DNA of 8,799 nt from an uncultured Neomegalonema sp. (GTDB lineage: Bacteria; Pseudomonadota; Alphaproteobacteria; Rhodobacterales; Rhodobacteraceae), in the NCBI GenBank assembly GCA_937927905.1, contig CALFWP010000147.1, forward strand, positions 1 to 8,799, given 5' to 3'. Positions 1 through 5,225 of the stretch are shown one piece after another. The position numbers and the translations under genes were made by a program. Under the pieces are notes generated by a model, which was given only the letters and a program-made list of their open reading frames with translations, was not told the origin of the DNA and did no database searches. How positions within the stretch are numbered: the first letter of the stretch is position 1; every line of letters starts with the position of its first letter.

Positions 1-67
1 GACCAAGGCACAGCGGTTCGATGATCGACCACTGATGGTCCGTCAGTACAAAGCGGCTGCGATCCAT
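1..67 (-). CDS. IS5-family transposase, N-terminal fragment (continues beyond left edge)
   Basis: Only the first 22 residues are present, MDRSRFVLTDHQWSIIEPLC followed by LG. The LTDxQWxxIEPLxxG pattern is the characteristic opening of the DUF4096 region of IS5-family transposases, which catalyse cut-and-paste movement of the element with a DDE nuclease domain found further along. The ATG at 67 is well supported: a GGGAG ribosome-binding site lies six bases upstream (74-78 on the plus strand). Whether the rest of the protein is intact, split into two frames as in many IS427-group elements, or decayed cannot be seen here. Family assignment is firm; subgroup is not. Confidence 0.85.
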   Translation of the reverse strand, partial: MDRSRFVLTDHQWSIIEPLCLG

Positions 68-101
68 AATTCACTCCCTGTTCAGGAGGATGAATCAGAA
101 A

Positions 102-130
102 ATCACCGCTTTGGGAATCCTGACTGTCAA
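102..130 (-). promoter_or_regulatory. Candidate inward transposase promoter inside the IS end
   Basis: On the minus strand a perfect -35 hexamer TTGACA (125-130) lies in the terminal sequence. Seventeen bases later is GGTGAT (102-107), a poor -10 match. The placement, pointing into the transposase gene 35 bases downstream, is typical for an IS, but the weak -10 makes this tentative. Confidence 0.35.
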
Positions 131-158
131 CAGGCCCTAAAGCGGGAATCATTTATCT

Positions 159-599
159 ATGGCACTGTCGCGGAATAAAACGGGTCTGCTTACCGCCGCT
201 TTTGGCGCGATATCCGCTGTCACGGTTTTCACATTCGGCGGCGAAGGAACTTTGCCGAATGAAGCCGCCCCGATGATTGCTATTGCGATTTTTTCCGCGG
301 GACTGTCAGGATGGATGCTGGCGCATAAGCTTGCAACACCATTCCGTGCCTTTGCCGTATTGACCGGTGCTGTTGTCATGCTGGGTGCACAGATCCCCTT
401 CGCCCTGATCACTGCAACCTATTTCTGGTTTCAAGAGCCGGTTTCCATGTCTGTATACGGTCAATCCGTAGCAATACTTATTGTCGGCGGCTGGGCTGTC
501 GCAGGGATTGCGCAAAGCATAACCGGTGCCGCCGCAGGATGGCTGATCCACTGGCTTGGGGGTCACGACCTTTATGATGACGAACAGCGACAAAAGTGA
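159..599 (+). CDS. Small four-helix integral membrane protein of unknown function
   Basis: I do not recognise this 146-residue protein. Four hydrophobic stretches are visible at about residues 9-28, 36-55, 64-91 and 103-133, with a short charged tail rich in Asp, Glu, Gln and Lys. There is no signal peptidase site and no catalytic motif that I can see, so an inner-membrane location is the only firm inference. In-frame reading upstream meets a stop (taa, 138-140) at the probable edge of the IS, so a longer original N-terminus could have been cut off by the insertion. The chosen ATG has only a weak purine-rich stretch (agcggga, 141-147) before it. It converges on the SDR gene with 41 bases between. 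The long open frame and membrane-like composition support a real gene; function is open. Confidence 0.7.
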   Translation: MALSRNKTGLLTAAFGAISAVTVFTFGGEGTLPNEAAPMIAIAIFSAGLSGWMLAHKLATPFRAFAVLTGAVVMLGAQIPFALITATYFWFQEPVSMSVYGQSVAILIVGGWAVAGIAQSITGAAAGWLIHWLGGHDLYDDEQRQK

Positions 600-640
600 C
601 CCGTCCGTCATAGGCACCCGCCAAAAAAAGGAACACCCGG

Positions 641-1531
641 TCAGCCCAGTTTGAGTTCCGGTTCCCTCCACCCAACGGCACCGTTTGCGTCCTGTGGGGG
701 AACAGCGGTTTCCGGTACGAAGAAATCAGGTTGCAGCTTTGCGCCCGGTGTTACCGAGTACTGTTCAAAATCCGTGATGCCCTCTGCGGCCAACACCAGA
801 TCGTCAAGACAGAACCATCCGCTGAAACCGACCGGTTTTTTCAAAATGGCTAGCGCAGCATCACCCATAATTTCAGGCTTGCGACTGGCCGAAGCCATCT
901 TTTCTCCGCCCAGCAGATTACGTACAGCTGCCGTATCAATCGTGGTACGCGGCCACAGGCAATTAACAGCAATCCTGTTTTTGAACTCCCCTGCCCAGCC
1001 TAGTGATAAAAGACTCATACCGTATTTGGCCAATGTATATGGCGGATGGTTTTGGAACCACAATGTGCGCAAATCCAATGGCGGAGACAGAGTTAGCACA
1101 TGCGCATGATCGGATTTCAGAAGGTGCGGCAGACAGGCTTTTGTGACCAGAAATGTCCCGCGCGTGTTTACGCCGGTCATCAGGTCGTAACGCTTCAGTT
1201 CGGTTTTGGCGGTCGGCGTGAGGCTGATCGCGCTGGCGTTATTTACGACGATATCTATACCGCCGAATTCTTCTACCGCGCTGTCAACCGCGGCCTGAAC
1301 CTGATCTCCGTCACGGATGTCACACACAACGCCAAGCGCTTTGCCGCCTGCCTCCTGTATCTCTTCTGTCGCGGAGTGAACTGTACCAGGCAGCTTCGGA
1401 TGCGGTTTATCGGTTTTTGCGGCAATCACCACATTTGCTCCGGCACGGCCGCAGGCCACGGCGATCGCAAGTCCTATCCCACGGCTGCCGCCTGAAATAA
1501 AAACCGTTCTGTTGGCAAGGTCATTCATCAT
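641..1531 (-). CDS. HSDL2-like short-chain dehydrogenase/reductase
   Basis: This 296-residue NAD(P)-dependent oxidoreductase has the classical SDR layout. The cofactor-binding glycine motif SGGSRGIG is at residues 13-20, NNAS at 97-100, the structural Asn at 122, and the catalytic Ser149, Tyr165 and Lys169 (YTLAK) are all present. Family-specific stretches match hydroxysteroid dehydrogenase-like protein 2: AAKTDKPHPKLPGT near 37-50, NNASAISL near 97-104, WPRTTIDTAA at 193-202 and KLQPDFF near 265-271. The animal protein carries a C-terminal SCP2 sterol-carrier domain; this one ends without it, as usual for bacterial relatives. HSDL2 is associated with fatty acid metabolism but its substrate is not settled, so none is assigned. 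The start is the first of two adjacent ATGs, with GGAG (1535-1538) three bases upstream; the second ATG gives a better spacing of six and may be used. Confidence 0.93.
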   Translation of the reverse strand: MMNDLANRTVFISGGSRGIGLAIAVACGRAGANVVIAAKTDKPHPKLPGTVHSATEEIQEAGGKALGVVCDIRDGDQVQAAVDSAVEEFGGIDIVVNNASAISLTPTAKTELKRYDLMTGVNTRGTFLVTKACLPHLLKSDHAHVLTLSPPLDLRTLWFQNHPPYTLAKYGMSLLSLGWAGEFKNRIAVNCLWPRTTIDTAAVRNLLGGEKMASASRKPEIMGDAALAILKKPVGFSGWFCLDDLVLAAEGITDFEQYSVTPGAKLQPDFFVPETAVPPQDANGAVGWREPELKLG

Positions 1532-1700
1532 TTTCTCCGCAATGTTTACGGTTTCATAGCCTGCTTAAAGCAATGCCGTCATTAGCATTTTCATACGATA
1601 CAAGCATATTATCACAGTGAAACAATTCGTCGCGAAGGCGTTATTGGACGTTGAAGCCACGGGCCACCAAATTCAGACATGTTCATAAAGGGAGCAAAAC
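1532..1700. promoter_or_regulatory. Divergent intergenic region between the SDR and DM13 genes
   Basis: The 169-base spacer must hold the promoters of both divergent genes. It is more AT-rich than its flanks between about 1560 and 1625. A -10-like TATTAT (1607-1612) faces the DM13 gene, but I find no credible -35 at the proper distance, and nothing convincing in the other direction. The only firm elements are the two ribosome-binding sites at its borders. Confidence 0.4.
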
Positions 1701-2144
1701 ATGAAATATACTCTTATTGCAGCAGCTGCTGCACTCGCCCTGGCCGGATGCGCAAACGGTGCAGGCACAACAACGCAAGCTGCCGCACCAGCAGCTTCGA
1801 CCAAGGCAAAAGGTGACAAGTGGGTCACAGCCAAAGGCACATTTGTAGGCACACAAAAGTTCCAGGTAACCGGTACGACAAAAGTTTTCCGTCAGAACGG
1901 TCAGTGGTTCGTCAAACTGGCTTCTGATTTTTCCGAAAGCGGCGCACCTGATCCCAAGGTTGCACTCGGCAATAAAGCCGCCGGCGGTTACCAGGAAGGT
2001 ACAATTCTCGGTCTCGTCGAAGCAAATGGCGAGTCTGTTTATGCTCTGAAGCCAGGCCTCGATATCGGTGATTATGATCAGGTCTGGATTTGGTGTGAGA
2101 GATTTTCGGTCCCTGTCGGACACGCTGACCTGACACTGCTCTAA
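1701..2144 (+). CDS. DM13-domain lipoprotein
   Basis: The 147-residue product starts with a short charged and hydrophobic signal ending in the lipobox LAGC, so Cys17 should be lipidated after cleavage by signal peptidase II. A low-complexity Ala/Thr linker (about 18-40) follows. Residues 44-147 match the DM13 domain: GTFVG near the start, an FRQNGQWFVKL strand, a DFSESGAPDPKVAL segment, and the hallmark VWIWCERFSVPVGHADL end with its conserved Cys132. DM13 domains have been proposed from sequence analysis to act in electron transfer through this cysteine; that role is inferred, not shown. The start is clear, with AAGGGAG (1688-1694) upstream. The gene stands alone in its direction and ends at tandem hairpins. 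A cell-surface or periplasmic membrane-anchored location is expected; the partner is unknown. Confidence 0.9.
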   Translation: MKYTLIAAAAALALAGCANGAGTTTQAAAPAASTKAKGDKWVTAKGTFVGTQKFQVTGTTKVFRQNGQWFVKLASDFSESGAPDPKVALGNKAAGGYQEGTILGLVEANGESVYALKPGLDIGDYDQVWIWCERFSVPVGHADLTLL

Positions 2145-2150
2145 AACGTA

Positions 2151-2169
2151 TGCACTTTTGTAAAGTGCA
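2151..2169. repeat. Small perfect hairpin after the DM13 gene
   Basis: TGCACTTT (2151-2158) and AAAGTGCA (2162-2169) form an 8-base-pair stem with a three-base loop, six bases after the lipoprotein stop codon. It has no T-run, so it is more likely a 3'-end stabilising element or part of a compound terminator than a terminator by itself. Confidence 0.6.
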
Positions 2170-2177
2170 GTAAGGCT

Positions 2178-3239
2178 TCAAAGGCGGGTGTATCTGTAAA
2201 CACCCGCCTTTTCTGTGCGCGCGACCTGCCCTGACCGGACAAGAAAGTTAAGGTGCGCAACGGCCTCAACGGTCGCAAAACCTTGCAGCAGTTCTGTAAT
2301 TTCACGATCGAATAAAATTTCGAAACATTCGATTGCCGTGCGCGGCGTGTGCAAAAACTCTGTAAGCGCTTCCAATGTCGCATTGTGATGATCAATCAGT
2401 TGCTGCAACCGTATCCCCACTCCGGTGAACGGCTCATTATGACCCGGAAGGGCCAGAAGGTGACCGGGCAGCATATCCCGCAATCTTTCACAGCTCTCCA
2501 ACCAGTCCCGCAACGGGTTGCCCTCGGGTTCTGTTGGATAAACACCGATATTCGATGTGATCCGGGGTAAAATCTGATCTCCGCAAATCAGCAAGTCATC
2601 CGCTTCGCACCACAGCAACGCGTGTTCGGCGGCATGGCCATGCCCGATAAGCACCCGCCAGCTTCGCCCGCCGATCTCAAGGTCATCCCCTTCCAGAATC
2701 CGGTGAAATCCGAGCGGCAAAGGCGAACAGACTTTGGAAAAACCATGTGCCGCCCTGTTCTGCGCGCGTTGCAATTCCACAGGGCCGAAACCGGCACGCT
2801 TGTAGAATGCCACGGCCTCAGGCGGCACCACGTTCCAGTCATCCAGTTGCAACATACGCGCATATAAAAACGATGTGCGCGTCGTCACCAGCGGCACGCC
2901 CAGTTGTCCGCACAGCCAACCGGCCTGTCCGATATGATCAGGATGGTTATGGGTGGCAATAATCCTCTTAACCGGTTTTCCCGCCATCGGCCCGTCGAGC
3001 AAAGCGGTCCAGGCATTACGCCCGTCGCGGGTTCGCATACCTGTGTCTATGACCGTCCAGCCGCCTTCATCCTCCAGCAGATAAATATTCACATGATTAA
3101 GTGCCGTAGGCAGCGGCAACCGCGCCCAGTAAATACCCGGGGCAACCCCGATCATTTCACCGGTTGCAGGCGGGTCGGGATACGGAAAAGTAAGCCCCGC
3201 GCGTTCGGCATCCGATATTTTTTCTGCGCGGGTTTTCAT
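2178..3239 (-). CDS. Metallo-beta-lactamase-fold hydrolase with C-terminal winged-helix region
   Basis: The 353-residue protein carries the full metal site of the MBL superfamily: the THNHPDHIG motif gives His97, His99, Asp101 and His102, GHGHAAEH gives His202, GDQIL gives Asp221 and LPGHNEP gives His267. VIDTG (63-67) is the strand before the active site. A helical segment at about 150-175 and a C-terminal region (about 285-353) that looks like the winged-helix tail of LACTB2-type proteins complete it. Such enzymes cleave thioesters, lactones, phosphodiesters or RNA; the sequence does not say which. The gene follows the acyl-CoA dehydrogenase by 66 bases on the same strand, which suggests co-transcription and favours a thioester or related substrate, an inference only. 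The start has just a weak AGTGAG ribosome-binding site, so translation may be modest. Confidence 0.9.
   Translation of the reverse strand: MKTRAEKISDAERAGLTFPYPDPPATGEMIGVAPGIYWARLPLPTALNHVNIYLLEDEGGWTVIDTGMRTRDGRNAWTALLDGPMAGKPVKRIIATHNHPDHIGQAGWLCGQLGVPLVTTRTSFLYARMLQLDDWNVVPPEAVAFYKRAGFGPVELQRAQNRAAHGFSKVCSPLPLGFHRILEGDDLEIGGRSWRVLIGHGHAAEHALLWCEADDLLICGDQILPRITSNIGVYPTEPEGNPLRDWLESCERLRDMLPGHLLALPGHNEPFTGVGIRLQQLIDHHNATLEALTEFLHTPRTAIECFEILFDREITELLQGFATVEAVAHLNFLVRSGQVARTEKAGVYRYTRL
2180..2213 (+). terminator. Rho-independent terminator of the DM13 gene, inside the convergent gene's 3' end
   Basis: A 12-base-pair perfect stem (2180-2191 with 2200-2211; core GGCGGGTGT) encloses an 8-base loop and is followed by TTTTC on the plus strand (2209-2213). 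The stem is GC-rich and suits intrinsic termination of the lipoprotein transcript. It also encodes the last residues (about KAGVYRYTRL) and part of the stop codon of the hydrolase gene on the minus strand, where the tail TTTGAAG is weak. Termination is therefore mainly rightward, possibly two-way. Confidence 0.75.
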
Positions 3240-3305
3240 AAGCTCACTTTCTTCATCAGGCTTAATATTGTGATGTCTTAATCAGGCGATCATGTACAAT
3301 CAAAG

Positions 3306-5039
3306 TCAGGATGCGAATTGCTGCGGCGTCAAAGCATAGTGCAACTCAGAACCTTGCATGGCACTTGCCGCATAGCCGGTGGCCTCCGGTGCGACATGGG
3401 CAAGGAAATAAGCGGCAATCGCAACCTTGGCGCTGTAAAATTCCGGATCATCCGACATATGCGCCTGTGCCGCCCGCATTCCGCGATGCAACAGAACCGC
3501 GGCATGAAGTGTAGACATCACCATCAGATAGGCATGGGATCCGGCCAGGCGCTCAGACATATCATTCTGCGCCAGCATCCACGTCGTTGTGTCCTGCGCC
3601 GCTTTATACACTTGCTTCAGAGAGTCCATCAGTGCGCCGTCAGCCTTTTCCATTTCCGCTGCGGCACCCGCAAGGATAGCGCGCGCAGTTTCCCCGCCAT
3701 CCATCGACAGCTTGCGTCCGACAAGATCAGCGGCCTGAATGCCGTTCGTCCCCTCATAAATCGCAGTAACGCGGACATCGCGGTAATATTGGGCGGCCCC
3801 GGTTTCCTCAATAAAGCCCATGCCGCCATGGACCTGAACACCCGCCTCCGCGACTTTCATACCGGTATACGTGCCATAGGATTTGGCCAGCGGCGTCAGA
3901 AACGCCCCCCGCCGCGCCCATTGATCACGCTCATCTTCCGGTGCGGCATGGGCCATATCAAGAGCCTTGGCCGTATCATAGCATATCGCACGGGCGGCCT
4001 CTGTACGGGCCTTCATTTCCATCATCATCCGGCGCACATCAGGGTGATCGATAATGGCAATGCCGAGTGATTGTCCCTCGCGAGGGGCGACTTTGCCCTG
4101 CACCCTGTCCGTTGCATAGGCCAGCGCGTGTTGCGTCGCCGCTTCCGCAGTGCCAAGTCCTTCAACACCGACACCGAGGCGGGCATTGTTCATCATAGTG
4201 AACATACAGGCGAGGCCTTTGTTTTCCTCGCCGACAAGCCAGCCATGTGCATTTTCGTAGGCCAAAACACAGGTCGGCGATCCGTGCAAGCCCATCTTGT
4301 GTTCCAGAGAAACGGTCTTGACCCCGTTTTCACTGCCGTCATCCAGGTATTTCGGCACGACGAACAGGCTGATGCCCTTTGACCCGGACGGTGCATCCGG
4401 CAGACGGGCGAGCACGAGATGAACGATATTGTCCACCATGTCGTGATCCCCCCAGGAGATATAGATTTTTTGCCCTGTAATCCGATAGGCATCGCCGTCC
4501 CGCTCCGCCTTTGTTATCAGCGCCCCGACATCGGACCCGGCCTGCGGTTCGGTCAGATTCATTGTGCCGGACCATTCGCCGGAGATCATCTTTGCGAGAT
4601 ATTTTTCCTGTAATTCCGGCGAAGCATGTGCGGAAAAGGCCTCAATAGAGCCTTGTGTCATTAACGGACACAGTGACAGCGAGAGACAGGCCCCGGCTTG
4701 CATTTCATTTACTGCCGTCTGTACCGTCAGCGGCAGCCCCATTCCGCCGAATTCCGGCGCGGCCGCCAATCCCATCCAGCCGCCTTCTGCAAGCGCCTGA
4801 TATCCCTCTTTGTACCCTTCAGGCGTCCGGACCACTCCGTCCACAAGGCGCGAGCCGGCATCCCCCGGCATCTGCAAAGGGGCAAGTGTCTCAGTCGTTA
4901 AACGCCCCATTTCAATCAGAACGGCGTCAACGGTTTCATCCGTCGCTTCCGCGAACAGTTCCGTGCCATTCAGGGCCTGCGTTTGTGCCACATGCGCAAG
5001 ACAGAACCGGATATCTTTCAGCGGCGCGGAATAGGACAT
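3306..5039 (-). CDS. Acyl-CoA dehydrogenase, DmdC-like with extra C-terminal domain
   Basis: This 577-residue FAD enzyme should form a trans double bond between C2 and C3 of an acyl-CoA, passing electrons to electron-transfer flavoprotein in the cytoplasm. It has the N-terminal helical domain (about 35-157), the central beta domain beginning with MNLTEPQAGSDVG (160-172), and the C-terminal helical domain (about 275-440) with QVHGGMGFIEE (402-412) and the catalytic base Glu429 in IYEGTNG. Residues 450-577 form the additional helical domain that marks the roughly 590-residue subgroup including methylmercaptopropionyl-CoA dehydrogenase DmdC. Many members are general acyl-CoA dehydrogenases, so the substrate is left open and dmdC is not assigned; no other DMSP demethylation gene is present here. 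The start is secure: GGAGG (5046-5050) lies six bases upstream. It is probably the first gene of an operon with the MBL hydrolase and is divergent from maeB. Confidence 0.94.
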   Translation of the reverse strand: MSYSAPLKDIRFCLAHVAQTQALNGTELFAEATDETVDAVLIEMGRLTTETLAPLQMPGDAGSRLVDGVVRTPEGYKEGYQALAEGGWMGLAAAPEFGGMGLPLTVQTAVNEMQAGACLSLSLCPLMTQGSIEAFSAHASPELQEKYLAKMISGEWSGTMNLTEPQAGSDVGALITKAERDGDAYRITGQKIYISWGDHDMVDNIVHLVLARLPDAPSGSKGISLFVVPKYLDDGSENGVKTVSLEHKMGLHGSPTCVLAYENAHGWLVGEENKGLACMFTMMNNARLGVGVEGLGTAEAATQHALAYATDRVQGKVAPREGQSLGIAIIDHPDVRRMMMEMKARTEAARAICYDTAKALDMAHAAPEDERDQWARRGAFLTPLAKSYGTYTGMKVAEAGVQVHGGMGFIEETGAAQYYRDVRVTAIYEGTNGIQAADLVGRKLSMDGGETARAILAGAAAEMEKADGALMDSLKQVYKAAQDTTTWMLAQNDMSERLAGSHAYLMVMSTLHAAVLLHRGMRAAQAHMSDDPEFYSAKVAIAAYFLAHVAPEATGYAASAMQGSELHYALTPQQFAS

Positions 5040-5096
5040 AGGGGGCCTCCAGATCTTGAATACGCTTTATGATGCAATTACGAAATCATGCTTCAA

Positions 5097-5121
5097 TTGT
5101 CACGTTAGGTCAGTGTGACAA
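5097..5121. repeat. 7-base inverted repeat in the divergent promoter region
   Basis: TTGTCAC (5097-5103) and GTGACAA (5115-5121) are perfect reverse complements separated by 11 bases, 18 bases between arm centres, or just under two helical turns. Such a palindrome is typical of a dimeric regulator site. Each arm includes a GTGACA that could serve as an outward -35 element. Confidence 0.5.
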
Positions 5122-5129
5122 AGACACCC

Positions 5130-5164
5130 GTAAAATGCGTATCATACAGATATGTAAAATGCGT
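5130..5164 (+). repeat. 11-base direct repeat upstream of maeB
   Basis: GTAAAATGCGT occurs at 5130-5140 and again at 5154-5164, 24 bases apart from start to start. The first copy touches the candidate -10 element of maeB and the second falls at or just after the likely transcription start, a layout suited to repression. The flanking bases differ, so this is not a longer duplication. Confidence 0.55.
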
Positions 5165-5225
5165 TGTTCACAAAGTGTAAACACCCTAATCTGTTGAGCC
5201 GACCCCTCAAAATCCGAGAAATACA

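Larger units (their letters stand above)
1..137 (-). mobile_element. End of an IS5-family insertion sequence (partial, runs off left edge)
   Basis: The stretch holds a transposase N-terminus on the minus strand and, outside it, about 70 non-coding bases that read like an IS terminus. Read on the minus strand from base 137, the tip begins GGGCCTGTTGACAGTCAGG, which resembles the ends of IS5-family elements of alphaproteobacteria. I place the outer boundary at 137 because the next bases, taa (138-140), fit the short TNA-type target duplication known for the IS427 group, and because the unrelated gene at 159 follows directly. The other inverted repeat and the second copy of the duplication lie outside the window, so the boundary is a reasoned guess good to a few bases. 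Confidence 0.72.
5040..5225. promoter_or_regulatory. Divergent control region between acyl-CoA dehydrogenase and maeB
   Basis: This 186-base AT-richer spacer should hold both promoters. Toward maeB, GTGACA (5115-5120) and TATCAT (5140-5145) match the -35 and -10 hexamers at five of six positions each but are 19 bases apart, a spacing known from MerR-type activated promoters. Toward the dehydrogenase, a mirror GTGACA (5098-5103, minus strand) is a -35 candidate without a good -10. Inverted and direct repeats listed separately overlap these elements. The arrangement suggests control by a transcription factor; which one is unknown. Confidence 0.5.

Noticed and set aside
600..640. A possible terminator between the membrane protein and SDR genes
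   Set aside because: There is a run of seven T residues on the minus strand (623-629 as A on the plus strand), but no stable hairpin directly before it in either direction.
3236..3256. A six-codon minus-strand mini-frame (MKKVSL) whose stop overlaps the MBL hydrolase start as ATGA
   Set aside because: It could be a coupling leader, which would compensate for the weak ribosome-binding site of the hydrolase, but it has no ribosome-binding site of its own and such short frames are common by chance.
3318..4070. A 250-codon plus-strand open frame opposite the acyl-CoA dehydrogenase
   Set aside because: It is the complement of a confidently identified gene. The translation is Arg- and His-rich with no motif and no ribosome-binding site.
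3306..5039. Naming the acyl-CoA dehydrogenase dmdC and proposing DMSP demethylation
   Set aside because: The domain layout fits DmdC, but many general acyl-CoA dehydrogenases share it and no dmdA, dmdB or dmdD is in the window.
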